Positions 41,914 to 51,476 of a stretch of DNA of 64,000 bases are shown one piece after another; position 1 is the first letter of the stretch, and the number at the start of each line of letters is the position of its first letter. The stretch is taken from the NCBI GenBank assembly GCA_014055465.1, contig WIAF01000001.1, positions 855,510-919,509 on the forward strand. The letters are read 5' to 3'. A program made the position numbers and the translations under genes. Origin of the DNA: Nitrospira sp. CR1.1. GTDB lineage: Bacteria > Nitrospirota > Nitrospiria > Nitrospirales > Nitrospiraceae. The notes under the pieces are model-generated. The model did not search any database. It had not been told where the DNA came from and saw nothing but the letters and a program-made list of their open reading frames with translations.

Positions 41914-44799
41914 ATGCCAGAACCTCACTTTCTCGAAACGAGCGATTCGTTTGTGCCCCGCCATATCGGCCCGACCGAGTCCGAGATCCAGACGATGTTG
42001 GAGACGTTGAACGTGCCTTCGTTGGAGGCACTTGTCGAGGCGACGGTCCCGGCTGATATTCGTTTGCAGGGTTCCTTGGCGATCCCGTCCCCGCGCGGCG
42101 AGCAGGAGGTCCTGGCGGAACTGCGCGACCTGGCCGGGAAGAATCAAGTATGGCGTTCCTTGATCGGGATGGGCTACTACGACTGCATCACCCCGCCGGT
42201 CATTCAGCGCAATATCCTCGAGGGACCCGGTTGGTATACCCAATACACTCCATATCAGGCCGAGATCGCTCAAGGCCGTCTTGAGGCGCTGGTCAATTTT
42301 CAGACTATGGTGGCGGATTTGACGGGGTTGCCCCTCGCGAACGCCTCTCTACTGGATGAGGCCACTGCGGCGGCCGAGGCCATGACGATGTGCGCCGCGA
42401 TTTCGCGCGCGGCGGGTCACGAACGGCACAAGTTCTTTGTTTCTGAAACCTGTCATCCGCAAACGATTGCCGTGGTGCAGACTCGTGCGGAACCGTTGGG
42501 GATCGTCCTGCAGGTCGGCGCGATTCAGTCGCTGGATCTGTCCTCAGGCGAGTTCTTCGGGATGTTGCTCCAATATCCGTCGACGGACGGGTATGTTGGG
42601 GATTACAGCGAATTCATTACGCGGGCGCATGCCGCCGGGGTCTACGTGGTCGTGGCGACCGATCTGCTGGCCTTGACGCTGCTGCGTCCTCCGGGAGAGT
42701 TCGGCGCGGATGTCGCAGTGGGATCCAGTCAGCGGTTCGGTGTGCCATTGGGATTCGGCGGGCCGCACGCGGCGTTCATGGCCACCAGGGAAGAGTTTCG
42801 ACGGCAGATGCCAGGCCGGATCGTCGGCGTGTCGAGAGATGCCACCGGGCGGCTGGCCTACCGACTGTCTTTGCAAACCAGAGAGCAGCATATCCGCCGG
42901 GAGAAGGCGACGAGCAATATCTGCACGGCGCAAGTGTTGCTGGCAGTCATGGCGGGAATGTATGCCGTCTATCACGGTCCTGCCGGGCTCCGGCGAATTG
43001 CAGAACGGATTCACCGCCTTACGATGGCATTGGCTGAAGGGTTGCGGCGGCACGGCTGCGCAGTCGGACTGGAGCCTGTCTTCGATACATTGCGGGTTCC
43101 TCTTTCGCCGGCACAATCGGATACGATTGTGAACCGGGCGCGGCAGCAGAAGATCAATCTCCGTCGGTACGATGATCATAGCCTGGGATTGTCGCTCGAC
43201 GAATGGAGCAATCCGGAGGAAGTGCGGCAGCTGCTGGCGCTCTTCGCCGGTCAGGAGATGTCCGCGGAAGAGCTGCACACCATTCTCGAATCGGTCGACG
43301 GGCGGTATCCGGCGAACCTTGCGCGCACCAGCCCCTATCTCACGCATCCGGTATTTCACCGGTATCACGCTGAACATGAGTTGTTGCGATATATCCACCG
43401 GCTGCAATCTCGGGACCTCTCGCTCGTGCATTCGATGATTCCCCTCGGGTCTTGCACGATGAAATTGAATGCCACGGCGGAAATGTTGCCCGTCACCTGG
43501 CCGGAGTTCGGGCGGCTGCACCCCTTTGCTCCCGCCGATCAGGTGCAGGGCTACCAGGCGTTGTTCCAACAGCTGGAGTCGTGGCTGGCGGAACTCACCG
43601 GCTTTGCTGCGATCTCGTTGCAGCCCAATGCCGGGTCACAGGGCGAATATGCCGGATTGATGGTGATCCGGGCGTACCACCGGCATCGAGGCGAGACGCA
43701 ACGCGATGTGTGTTTGATTCCGGTCTCCGCCCATGGGACCAATCCGGCCAGCGCATCGATGTGCGGCATGATGGTCGTTCCCGTCGCCTGCGATCAGCGC
43801 GGCAATGTTGATCTGAAGGATCTCGAGGCGAAAGCCACGCAGCATCGGAGCCGGTTGGCGGCGCTCATGGTGACGTATCCTTCGACGCACGGCGTGTTTG
43901 AGGAAGGGATTCGCCGCATGTGTCAGATCGTGCATACTCATGGCGGGCAAGTCTACATGGACGGCGCCAATATGAATGCGCAGGTCGGGCTCTGCCGGCC
44001 GGCTGATCTGGGCGCTGACGTCTGCCATCTGAATTTGCATAAGACGTTCTGTATCCCTCACGGCGGAGGCGGACCTGGAATGGGACCGATCGGTGTCGCC
44101 CGGCATTTAATGCCGTTCATGCCGGGACATCCGGTCACGAAACTGGGTGGACCGCAGTCGATCGGGCCGGTCTCGGCTGCTCCGTATGGCAGTCCCAGCA
44201 TCCTCACCATTTCATGGGTCTATATTGCTTTGATGGGACGGGAAGGGTTGACCAAGGCCACACAGGTCGCGATTCTCAATGCCAACTACATGGCCAAACG
44301 CCTGGAGAAGTATTACCCCGTCTTGTATGGCGGGGCACGCGGGTTCGTCGCGCACGAGTTCATCTTGGATTTGCGCCCTCTCAAGGAAAGCAGCGGTGTG
44401 GAAGCGATGGATGTGGCCAAGCGCTTGATGGACTATGGATTCCATGCGCCCACCGTCTCGTTTCCGGTTGCCGGTACCTTGATGATCGAACCGACCGAGA
44501 GTGAAGTGAAAGGTGAGTTGGATCGACTGTGTGAGGCGTTAATCGCGATCCGCGGCGAGATCCAGGCCGTTGCTGAAGGTCGGCAGCCGAAGGCGGGAAA
44601 TGTGCTCAAGAATGCGCCTCACACGGCGTTGGCCGTGACTGCCGCCGAATGGACGAAACCCTACTCCCGCGAGGAGGCGGCATTTCCTGCTCCATGGGTG
44701 CGCGAGAACAAGTTTTGGCCGAGCGTGGGTCGGATCGATGAAGCCTATGGCGACCGCCACCTCTTTTGTACCTGTCCGCCGATGGATGGCCTCTCGTAG
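41914..44799 (+). CDS. gcvP: Glycine dehydrogenase (decarboxylating), P-protein, full length
   Basis: A 961-residue single-chain P-protein (both halves fused). [18 protein letters not shown] opens the fold, [13 protein letters not shown] and [16 protein letters not shown] are signatures, and the PLP lysine lies in [17 protein letters not shown]. It decarboxylates glycine and loads the aminomethyl group on GcvH. The ATG at 41914 gives the usual short lead; an ATG at 41815 behind GAGGGGAGG would add 33 residues. gcvT is 5 kb away on the other strand; gcvH and lpd are not in the window. No glycine riboswitch was seen. Confidence 0.96.
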   Translation: MPEPHFLETSDSFVPRHIGPTESEIQTMLETLNVPSLEALVEATVPADIRLQGSLAIPSPRGEQEVLAELRDLAGKNQVWRSLIGMGYYDCITPPVIQRNILEGPGWYTQYTPYQAEIAQGRLEALVNFQTMVADLTGLPLANASLLDEATAAAEAMTMCAAISRAAGHERHKFFVSETCHPQTIAVVQTRAEPLGIVLQVGAIQSLDLSSGEFFGMLLQYPSTDGYVGDYSEFITRAHAAGVYVVVATDLLALTLLRPPGEFGADVAVGSSQRFGVPLGFGGPHAAFMATREEFRRQMPGRIVGVSRDATGRLAYRLSLQTREQHIRREKATSNICTAQVLLAVMAGMYAVYHGPAGLRRIAERIHRLTMALAEGLRRHGCAVGLEPVFDTLRVPLSPAQSDTIVNRARQQKINLRRYDDHSLGLSLDEWSNPEEVRQLLALFAGQEMSAEELHTILESVDGRYPANLARTSPYLTHPVFHRYHAEHELLRYIHRLQSRDLSLVHSMIPLGSCTMKLNATAEMLPVTWPEFGRLHPFAPADQVQGYQALFQQLESWLAELTGFAAISLQPNAGSQGEYAGLMVIRAYHRHRGETQRDVCLIPVSAHGTNPASASMCGMMVVPVACDQRGNVDLKDLEAKATQHRSRLAALMVTYPSTHGVFEEGIRRMCQIVHTHGGQVYMDGANMNAQVGLCRPADLGADVCHLNLHKTFCIPHGGGGPGMGPIGVARHLMPFMPGHPVTKLGGPQSIGPVSAAPYGSPSILTISWVYIALMGREGLTKATQVAILNANYMAKRLEKYYPVLYGGARGFVAHEFILDLRPLKESSGVEAMDVAKRLMDYGFHAPTVSFPVAGTLMIEPTESEVKGELDRLCEALIAIRGEIQAVAEGRQPKAGNVLKNAPHTALAVTAAEWTKPYSREEAAFPAPWVRENKFWPSVGRIDEAYGDRHLFCTCPPMDGLS

Positions 44800-45442
44800 T
44801 CTGGTGCGCGGCGGTGCTCTCTGGCGGGCGGGTGCGAGTTGTGTGCGTCAGGAGCCTGTCATCCGTCAGATCGCTGCGTGTTGTCTCCTGCTCAACCTGT
44901 TCTTTGCCCTACCTATGGTGACTTCCACAGAATACGCCGCTATTGCGGAGATGCATGCCGAAGATCGCCCGCTCGATGTGGTGTCCGGCATGACCTATCG
45001 CGCCGGGACAAGGCTGAGGATTCCCGGTACCGGCTGGTCGTTCGTGGTTCCCGATGGTTGGCAGAGCAATCGCCCTGATGATGCAGAAATGCCGTTTCTC
45101 ACTCCCGAGGAAGGCAAGGAACTGGGGATGATGTTTCCCCTGACCGGGGTCACACGAGAGGCGCTTCGCGAACAACTCCGTGAGCCGCTGGCGTTGTTGC
45201 ATGGCCTGTCATTTATTCCTGCCGGTTCGCAAGTGGAGACTGACGCGTGGATCGCTCAATCGTACCAGGGCGAAGAGATGGCCGGCCGGGCGTTGGCGGT
45301 CATGGGCGCCGAGAATACGGCAGTGGTTTATTTTCTGATGGGGCCGCCTCAGGAGACATCTGTCTTCCATACCGTCCTGGAACAACTCGGACAATCCACG
45401 CGCTTCAGCGAGTCTGGTTCAGGGCCTGACGCCGCGTTGTAA
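44786..45442 (+). CDS. Secreted protein of unknown function
   Basis: About 218 residues, start overlapping the gcvP stop by 14 nt. A hydrophobic export segment ([20 protein letters not shown]) lies ~30 residues in, so the true start may be a GTG nearer to it. The mature part ([20 protein letters not shown], then [20 protein letters not shown]) has no motif I know. Its overlap suggests co-transcription with gcvP, though a link to glycine metabolism is not apparent. Confidence 0.6.
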   Translation: MASRSLVRGGALWRAGASCVRQEPVIRQIAACCLLLNLFFALPMVTSTEYAAIAEMHAEDRPLDVVSGMTYRAGTRLRIPGTGWSFVVPDGWQSNRPDDAEMPFLTPEEGKELGMMFPLTGVTREALREQLREPLALLHGLSFIPAGSQVETDAWIAQSYQGEEMAGRALAVMGAENTAVVYFLMGPPQETSVFHTVLEQLGQSTRFSESGSGPDAAL

Positions 45443-45518
45443 CACGCAGTGATCCATGCATTTGCCGGGGCGAAGGGGAATTCCATACGTTTCTTCCTCG
45501 TGGGCGTAACATTCAGGC

Positions 45519-46514
45519 ATGCAGAAGACTTCTCCGACCAAAGTCATTATTGATACCGACCCCGGCGTCGACGACGCGCTGGCGATTCTGCTCGCGCTGG
45601 CATCGCCTGAGTTGGACGTGGTGGGAATCACCACGGTCTGCGGCAATGTGCCGGTGGGGCAGGGCACGAAGAATCTGTTTCGTCTCTTGAATCTTCTCAA
45701 TCCACCACCCGGATTGCTGGTTGGACAGGGGGCAGCCCGACCATTGGAAGAAGATCTGGAAACGGCTCTCCACGTACATGGCTGCGATGGGCTCGGCGAG
45801 CTGGATGCTGTGCTGACTGCAGAGGGGACCATGCGGTACCCGTCTGTACGGCTGCCGCCTCTTCTCTCCACGGCGCAAGATGTGTGGAACGAATGTGTGC
45901 GGCGGCATCAGGAAGAGATCACGCTGATTACCTTAGGTCCGCTGACGAATGTGGCCGTGGCGCTGAAAGTGAATCCGCTCACCGTGCAAAAGTTTCGCTC
46001 GATAATTGCGATGGGAGGAGCGATCGGCGTGCCCGGCAACGTGTCGCCGGTGGCCGAGTTCAATATGTATGTGGACCCGCATGCCGCCCAGCGGGTGTTT
46101 CAAGCGGCGCTTCCGTTAACCCTGGTGCCGTTGGACGTAACCACTCGTGTCGGCGTGCCCCGCGATGTCCTCAAGACGTGGACCGCGGCATCGCGTGATC
46201 CGCGCTGTCGCATCGTCGCGGATATGACCACCAAAGCCTTTGATTTTGCCGAACAGGTCGAAGGTCACGGGTTGCTGTACTTTCACGACCCGATGGCCGT
46301 CCTCGCGGCCGTTGAGTCATCGTTGCTCAAGACCGAACTGCTGCATGTCGAAGTGGAAGTGGTCGGGCGAGTGTCCCGGGGGGCCACCGTTGCGGACCGG
46401 CGCCATCGCAGGCCGGAAGAGAAAGCCCATCCGAATATGCAGGTGGCGGTTGATGTCGACGCCGAACGGGCGTTGGGCGTCATCCGCAGTCGATTGTGCC
46501 CATGGTCGTCGTAG
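45519..46514 (+). CDS. Inosine-uridine-preferring nucleoside hydrolase
   Basis: A 331-residue enzyme. The N-terminal calcium-binding motif VIIDTDPGVDDALAILLALA is diagnostic; ITLGPLTNVAVALKVNP, IAMGGAIGVPGNVSPVAEFN and YFHDPMAVLAAVE are further family blocks including the C-terminal active-site His-Asp pair. It splits ribonucleosides into base and ribose. The next gene, overlapping by 13 nt, is a ribokinase that would phosphorylate the ribose released, so the two form a salvage pair. Confidence 0.93.
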   Translation: MQKTSPTKVIIDTDPGVDDALAILLALASPELDVVGITTVCGNVPVGQGTKNLFRLLNLLNPPPGLLVGQGAARPLEEDLETALHVHGCDGLGELDAVLTAEGTMRYPSVRLPPLLSTAQDVWNECVRRHQEEITLITLGPLTNVAVALKVNPLTVQKFRSIIAMGGAIGVPGNVSPVAEFNMYVDPHAAQRVFQAALPLTLVPLDVTTRVGVPRDVLKTWTAASRDPRCRIVADMTTKAFDFAEQVEGHGLLYFHDPMAVLAAVESSLLKTELLHVEVEVVGRVSRGATVADRRHRRPEEKAHPNMQVAVDVDAERALGVIRSRLCPWSS

Positions 46515-47422
46515 TTGGTTCCAGCAACATCGATATCACCGCGGCGGTCGATCGTTTGCCGGCTCGCGGCGAGACCCTGCTCGGGCGCCATGTCCTGCAA
46601 TCGTTCGGCGGCAAGGGTGCGAATCAAGCTGTGGCGGCGGCGCGCGCGGGCGCCAACGTCGCGTTCCTCAGCAAAGTCGGAAGTGACCCGAACGGCGTCC
46701 TAATAGAACGGCATCTGGCGGCGCAGGGCTTGTCGCAGCTGGTGCTTCTGCGTGATACTGCAGCGCAGACCGGGGTCGCGATGATTCTGGTCGATGCAGC
46801 CGGCGACAATCAGATTGTCGTGGTTCCCGGGAGCAACCAGCATCTGACTCCGGCGGATGTGCGGCGCCATGCTGGACTGATCTCCGAGGCGCGCGTCCTG
46901 CTTGTTCAAATGGAAATTCCCGTTGAGACGGTCCAGGAATGCTTACGGCTGGCCAAACAACATAATCTCCTCACGATTCTCAACCCAGCTCCAGCCTGTT
47001 CTTTGCCGCCAGAGTGTTTACGAATGGTGGATATTCTCACGCCGAATGAACGCGAAGCCTGCGTAGTCGCGGGTGTCACGGACTCGGTCGAAGCGGCAGG
47101 GGTGTTGCTAGGCGGTGGCGCAGGAACAGTCGTCGTCACTCGTGGCGCGGATGGCGCAGTGGTCTCACGCGGCCAGGAGGTGATTCCTATTCCGGCCTTT
47201 GTTGTGGAAGCGATTGATTCGACAGGCGCCGGGGATGCTTTCAATGGGGCGTTGGCCTGCGGTTTGGCTGAAGGAATGCCGATCGAGACAGCGGTGGAGA
47301 TGGCTGCTGCTGCCGGGGCATTGGCCGCGACCGGGCATGGCGCGCAGGCGGCGATCCCTTTCCGGGACGACATCGACCGCCTCCGCCGGACAGGATCGAG
47401 ACGCCTGCGCTCGCTCGCTTAA
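46502..47422 (+). CDS. rbsK: Ribokinase
   Basis: A 306-residue PfkB-family sugar kinase. VVVVGSSNIDITAAVDRLPA, FGGKGANQAVAAARAGANVA and the C-terminal anion-hole/catalytic motif DSTGAGDAFNGALACGL are ribokinase-type. The ATG at 46502 lies inside the end of the nucleoside hydrolase gene, so the pair is coupled. Substrate ribose is inferred from the family and partner. Confidence 0.92.
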   Translation: MVVVVGSSNIDITAAVDRLPARGETLLGRHVLQSFGGKGANQAVAAARAGANVAFLSKVGSDPNGVLIERHLAAQGLSQLVLLRDTAAQTGVAMILVDAAGDNQIVVVPGSNQHLTPADVRRHAGLISEARVLLVQMEIPVETVQECLRLAKQHNLLTILNPAPACSLPPECLRMVDILTPNEREACVVAGVTDSVEAAGVLLGGGAGTVVVTRGADGAVVSRGQEVIPIPAFVVEAIDSTGAGDAFNGALACGLAEGMPIETAVEMAAAAGALAATGHGAQAAIPFRDDIDRLRRTGSRRLRSLA

Positions 47423-48060
47423 TTTCCTTTGGCGGATTGGGCCCTCAGTTGCGCGAGCACTTGCCGCGCTTCCGGTATGAAGTCCACGCGCTGCAGTTCC
47501 TGGGCAAGATCCAGCGCCCTCGTCGCAATGGCGACGGCCTCTTCATGTCGCCCACCGGCGCAATAGCTTTTTGCCAGGCTCAATCGGGCATTGACGGACG
47601 CTGGTTCACGGGCAATCACCTCACGCAGCAGCAGTTCCCCTTTTTCCTTGTCTCCCCCCATAAACCCCGGGACGCGAACCAGAACGGTGCCTTTGGCCGA
47701 GAGTGCGTCTAAATGGTCGGGCGCCAGTTCGAGGGTGCGGTTCAGCTCTTTCATCATTCGGCGGAATCCAAAGAGCGACGAGAGGCTCTCTCCGTCCACC
47801 CGCAGTTGCTCGCCGAGATTGCAGAACAGGGCAAAGTGCGCGTCAGGCGATGATTCATCCGCCGCAACAGCCTGCTCGCCCAGGGCTTGCCCCGAAGCGA
47901 AATGTTGAATCCGATCCGTACGAGTCTGGGCCTGCCGGCCCAGCGAGCATTCATGCATGGCTTCGATCGTCAGGCGTTGTACCGGCGTATCTGCGGAAGC
48001 CTGCCCGGTGATGAGAGTCAGAACAAGCGCGAGCCATACTGGGATGACGATGTATCTCAT
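47419..48060 (-). CDS. Periplasmic TPR protein
   Basis: A 213-residue protein with signal peptide (VIPVWLALVLTLITGQASAD). The mature part has TPR-like helices (AVAADESSPDAHFALFCNLG, LNRTLELAPDHLDALSAKGT, LREVIAREPASVNARLSLAK), close to bacterial proteins that end in VRVPGFMGGDKEKGE-LLREVI. It converges on rbsK with a 4-nt overlap of stop regions. The start follows the signal peptide; upstream codons to 48201 overlap the glycosylase gene. Function not known. Confidence 0.82.
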   Translation of the reverse strand: MRYIVIPVWLALVLTLITGQASADTPVQRLTIEAMHECSLGRQAQTRTDRIQHFASGQALGEQAVAADESSPDAHFALFCNLGEQLRVDGESLSSLFGFRRMMKELNRTLELAPDHLDALSAKGTVLVRVPGFMGGDKEKGELLLREVIAREPASVNARLSLAKSYCAGGRHEEAVAIATRALDLAQELQRVDFIPEARQVLAQLRAQSAKGN

Positions 48061-48169
48061 AAGAACACCGATGATGTGAGGTGAATCAAAATAAGACGGG
48101 AATGGTACAGCAATTATTGGGCTGGATGCCAGAGTATAGCATGCAGCCGGCAGTGTGGCGTGGGGTAGC

Positions 48170-48745
48170 CTATCCTGAAAAATTGCCAGTCCAAGGCGCA
48201 AGCGTGCGAAATGCGTTCAACAGACAGCTGTAGGGATATGCCGCATTGCGTCCACTCGGATTCGGGAGCAACACGACGCGGGAATCGTACAGCAGTACCG
48301 ATTGCAGACCGGGCTTGCGGCCTGCTTGTCTCGGTTCAAAGGGAAAGAGGATTGGATAGAGTGTGATACCAAGAAGCGCAACCACACGCGGGCGATACCG
48401 GCGAATGGTTTCCATCAGCGCTAACCGGCCTGTGGCATAGTCCTCGGCTGTGAGGCTCTCCATTCCCGCAGTCGGGCGGGCAACGAGGTTCGTGAGTCCC
48501 AGGCCCCATTCGGGAAGCCGTCCGTCGTCCCGGTACGTGAGAGGTTCCGGCACTAAAGCTGCCTCATAGAGCAGTTTCCAAAAACGGTTGGAGTGGCCAG
48601 CGTAATGATGGCCCACTGAGGCCGAGCGTAGACCAGGATTGATTCCGACAAATAATATTCTGAGGTCCGGTGCGAGATGGTCAGGCAAGGAAGGTGGTCG
48701 TGGCATTTGTGGGTGAGTCCCGGGATGGCAAGGTCTCTTGGTCAT
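48170..48745 (-). CDS. mug: Mismatch-specific uracil/thymine-DNA glycosylase (Mug family)
   Basis: A 191-residue glycosylase. Motif 1 FVGINPGLRSASVGHHYAGH with Asn, the following SNRFWKLLYEAAL and motif 2 LLPNPSGRNAAY are characteristic of Mug/TDG enzymes, which remove U or T opposite G. The domain covers residues ~28-185 with a ~25-residue N-terminal lead rich in Pro. No partner gene is adjacent. Confidence 0.9.
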   Translation of the reverse strand: MTKRPCHPGTHPQMPRPPSLPDHLAPDLRILFVGINPGLRSASVGHHYAGHSNRFWKLLYEAALVPEPLTYRDDGRLPEWGLGLTNLVARPTAGMESLTAEDYATGRLALMETIRRYRPRVVALLGITLYPILFPFEPRQAGRKPGLQSVLLYDSRVVLLPNPSGRNAAYPYSCLLNAFRTLAPWTGNFSG

Positions 48746-48979
48746 GTGCGCGGTGAGCCTTATCGGGTCGGATTTCAGGTCATTGAATGAGGCGGTTTAG
48801 TAGAGGACGGGCTATTCTGCCACAGAATGGACCGACGCTTCATAGGACGTTCGGGCCATCTGAAGATTCGAGGTGCGAAAAAACAAGGAGTTACGCCAGC
48901 GTTCCATAAGGCAAGGACCTTGCTATACCGAAGAACCGTCGGTGGTTGGTAACTTCAAATCTAACAGGAGGTAGTCAGT

Positions 48980-49204
48980 ATGAAGAAGATGATGTTGACG
49001 GTCATGGCGGCAGCGTTGTTGGTGGCGTTCAGCGCTCCTTCGTTCGCTGGCGACGACAAGAAGAAGGAAGAGAAGAAGGGCGGCCACTTCTCCCAGACCC
49101 TCTTCGGCGATGACAAGAAGAAGGAAGAGAAGAAGGGTGGACACCTGTCCCAGACCGTGTTCGGCGAAGAGAAGAAGAAAGACGAGAAGAAGGGCGGCCA
49201 CTAA
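48980..49204 (+). CDS. Tiny secreted Lys/Glu-rich repeat protein
   Basis: A 74-residue precursor. Signal peptide MKKMMLTVMAAALLVAFSAP then SFAG gives a 50-51 residue mature chain made of 19-residue repeats: DDKKKEEKKGGHFSQTLFG, DDKKKEEKKGGHLSQTVFG and a final EEKKKDEKKGGH. Charge blocks alternate with an aromatic/Gln-Thr patch and GGH. A perfect AGGAGG 8 nt before the ATG predicts strong expression. I know no family; metal binding by repeated GGH or a cell-surface role are guesses. Confidence 0.8.
   Translation: MKKMMLTVMAAALLVAFSAPSFAGDDKKKEEKKGGHFSQTLFGDDKKKEEKKGGHLSQTVFGEEKKKDEKKGGH
49052..49201 (+). repeat. 57-bp tandem coding repeats
   Basis: Two full 57-bp units (49052-49108, 49109-49165) and a 36-bp partial unit (49166-49201) encode the repeats of the small secreted protein. 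Most differences between units 1 and 2 are silent or conservative. Confidence 0.9.
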
Positions 49205-49237
49205 GAATCAACCGTTTTTTGGCGAGGCTAGCTGGCT

Positions 49238-49274
49238 GAAGAGGGCTCCCATCCGAGTGGTGGGAGTCCTCTTC
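49238..49274. terminator. Strong hairpin between convergent genes
   Basis: GAAGAGG-G-CTCCCA (49238-49251) pairs with TGGGAG-T-CCTCTTC (49261-49274): 13 Watson-Crick pairs plus one G-T wobble around a 9-nt loop. It follows the secreted repeat protein and precedes the end of the NUDIX gene. There is no clean T-run on either side, so factor-independent termination is only suggested. Confidence 0.4.
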
Positions 49275-49280
49275 TGTCGT

Positions 49281-49799
49281 TTACGGTTCTTCTACTTGCC
49301 GAATATAGACCAATTGTAATCCGACGATCGTTTTTGCGTCCCGTATCGTGCCATCCGCGATTTTTGCGATGGCTTCCCTTAGTGGCATCTCCACCACTTC
49401 CAAGACTTCGTCCTGATCCAAATTCTGGATGCCAAGCGTCAGGTCTGTGGCCAGATAGATATGGATGACCTCATCGGCAAACCCCGGGGCCGTAAAAATG
49501 CTGGAGAGGAGTTCGTAGCGACCGGCCTTGTATCCGATCTCCTCCTCAAGCTCGCGAGCGGCGCAGTCTAACGGGTTTTCCTTCGGATGTAGCTTGCCTG
49601 CGGGGATTTCGTATATGAATCCGTTGGCGGCGTGGCGGAATTGGCGGATCAGTACGACTGTTCCATCAACCTTCAACGGCACGACAGCGGACGCCCCGGG
49701 ATGGCGTATGACTTCCAGATCTATCGTATGCCCGTTCGGCAGGCGTACCGTCTCTACGTTGAGCGTGACGACCGCGCCTTTGTAGATAGGTCTGACCAT
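49281..49799 (-). CDS. NUDIX hydrolase, ADP-ribose pyrophosphatase type
   Basis: A 172-residue protein. The Nudix box is intact: GKLHPKENPLDCAARELEEEIGY (GX5EX7REXXEEXG spacing). The upstream VVLIRQFRHAANGFIYEIPA is typical of ADP-ribose pyrophosphatases. It probably hydrolyses ADP-ribose or a related nucleotide sugar to protect the cell. It begins 10 nt after the gcvT stop and likely shares its transcript. Confidence 0.92.
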   Translation of the reverse strand: MVRPIYKGAVVTLNVETVRLPNGHTIDLEVIRHPGASAVVPLKVDGTVVLIRQFRHAANGFIYEIPAGKLHPKENPLDCAARELEEEIGYKAGRYELLSSIFTAPGFADEVIHIYLATDLTLGIQNLDQDEVLEVVEMPLREAIAKIADGTIRDAKTIVGLQLVYIRQVEEP

Positions 49800-49809
49800 G
49801 GGGTACGGG

Positions 49810-50919
49810 TTACGGTGTGCCGGGATGTTTCTTGTAAAAGGGTGGTTTCACAACCACCGCGGGGCAGGATTTTCCCCTGATATCAATCAGGATGGACGAT
49901 CCCGGTTGGGCTGCCGCCGGAGTGACGTATCCCATGCCGATACCTTTTTGCAGTATGGGCGACAGATTTCCGCTGGTGACCTCGCCGATCTCTGCGTGCG
50001 GCGCCTGTGCGCTGAGAATCTTGAATCCATGTCGAGGCACGGCTTTTTCGACGAGTTCAAAGGCGACGAGTCGACGTGATGGCCCGTTGCTGTGCTGCGC
50101 AAGCAAGGTCGTGCGGCCGATAAACTCTCCCTTGTCGAATTTCACGACCCAGTCCGCTCCGGCTTCGATGGGCGTCGTGTGTTCGTCCATGTCATTGCCG
50201 TAGAGCAAGTAGGCCATTTCGAGCCGCAGTAAATCACGCGCGCCCAGTCCAGCCGGCTTCATGCCCAGCGGTTGTCCCGCCTCAAGAAGACGATTCCAGA
50301 TCGTCATAGCTCCCTCAGCAGGAAAGTACAACTCATAGCCCAATTCGCCGGTATAGCCGGTTCGTGTGACCAGGGTCGGCTGACCACAGAGGACGGCGCC
50401 GAGGCAGTGCCGGATTTTCAGCAGGTGAAGATCGGTCACGCCGGCGGCGGTGAGAATCTCGCGTGAGGCGGGGCCTTGAATCGCAACTTGCGCGAAAGCT
50501 GTCGACTGGTCCTGAACCGTGCAGCCCTGAGCGTACGCGACCTTTTCGTGCAACCAGGCGACGATCTTTTCCCGATTTGACGCATTCACGCAGACAAGAA
50601 ATTCATAGGGTTTCACGTGATAGATGAAAATATCATCCTTGATGCCCCCATCGGGCGCGCAGACCATCGAGTATTGCGACTGGCGCACCGACAGTTTCGA
50701 GACATCATTCGTGGTGACGCGCTGCAAAAAGGCCAATGAACCAGGCCCCGCAACACGGATGCGTCCCATGTGACTGACATCGAACAGCCCTGCATGGTGG
50801 CGGACAGTCTGATACTCATCGACGACGCCGGAATAGTGAATGGGCATCTCCCATCCGGCAAAATCGACCAGCTTGCCTTGTGCGTTACGGTGCGCGTCTA
50901 TCAGTGGCGTGTGTTTCAT
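49810..50919 (-). CDS. gcvT: Aminomethyltransferase (glycine cleavage T-protein)
   Basis: A 369-residue protein. TPLIDAHRNAQGKLVDFAGW, GLFDVSHMGRIRVAGPGSLA and QYSMVCAPDGGIKDDIFIYH match GcvT, as do RTGYTGELGYELYFP and GLGARDLLRLEMAYLLYGND. It transfers the methylene group from GcvH to tetrahydrofolate. The folate-site Asp (DFAGWEMP region is N-terminal; GGIKDD holds the catalytic Asp) is present. It lies between FKBP and NUDIX genes, apart from gcvP. Confidence 0.96.
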   Translation of the reverse strand: MKHTPLIDAHRNAQGKLVDFAGWEMPIHYSGVVDEYQTVRHHAGLFDVSHMGRIRVAGPGSLAFLQRVTTNDVSKLSVRQSQYSMVCAPDGGIKDDIFIYHVKPYEFLVCVNASNREKIVAWLHEKVAYAQGCTVQDQSTAFAQVAIQGPASREILTAAGVTDLHLLKIRHCLGAVLCGQPTLVTRTGYTGELGYELYFPAEGAMTIWNRLLEAGQPLGMKPAGLGARDLLRLEMAYLLYGNDMDEHTTPIEAGADWVVKFDKGEFIGRTTLLAQHSNGPSRRLVAFELVEKAVPRHGFKILSAQAPHAEIGEVTSGNLSPILQKGIGMGYVTPAAAQPGSSILIDIRGKSCPAVVVKPPFYKKHPGTP

Positions 50920-50975
50920 CGGACGTGCGTGAAATCCATGGTGGCGGTGCAGGTAGACCGAAATAGGAACCGGTT

Positions 50976-51419
50976 TTATCGGACTTCGAGCAGTTCTACG
51001 TCAAACACCAGCGTTGCATTGGGAGGAATCACTCCGCCGGCGCCGCGTGCGCCATACCCGAGTTCCGGTGGAATCGTGAGCTTTCGTTTTCCGCCGACTT
51101 TCATTCCGGCCACCCCTTCATCCCATCCTCGGATGACCTGGCCTGCGCCGATTGGAAAGGAGAACGGATCACGGCGGTCGACGGAGCTGTCGAACTTCTT
51201 GCCATTCGTCAACCAGCCTGTATAGTGCACCGTTGCCAGATTGCCCGCGGCGGCTTCACGACCGGTCCCCACAACCACGTCTACGTATTTAAGCCCGGAT
51301 GCGGTCGTGACTTCCGCCGTTGTGCCGGGTTGTTCACTCTGCGCCATCATTGGCCTCCCTATGGTCATGAATATCAGTCCCACGATACCCCAAGTCGTCC
51401 ACCAGAAGCGAGTCTTCAT
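50976..51419 (-). CDS. FKBP-type peptidyl-prolyl isomerase, exported
   Basis: A 147-residue protein with an N-terminal hydrophobic export segment ([20 protein letters not shown]). The FKBP domain covers ~40-146: [80 protein letters not shown]. Nearly all FKBP active-site aromatics are kept. It should assist folding in the periplasm. Located 56 nt upstream of gcvT on the same strand. Confidence 0.94.
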   Translation of the reverse strand: MKTRFWWTTWGIVGLIFMTIGRPMMAQSEQPGTTAEVTTASGLKYVDVVVGTGREAAAGNLATVHYTGWLTNGKKFDSSVDRRDPFSFPIGAGQVIRGWDEGVAGMKVGGKRKLTIPPELGYGARGAGGVIPPNATLVFDVELLEVR

Positions 51420-51476
51420 ACGTACCTTTCAGCTCCCCCTGTGACCTGAATCCCGACATCGTAGAGGCGGAGCAAT

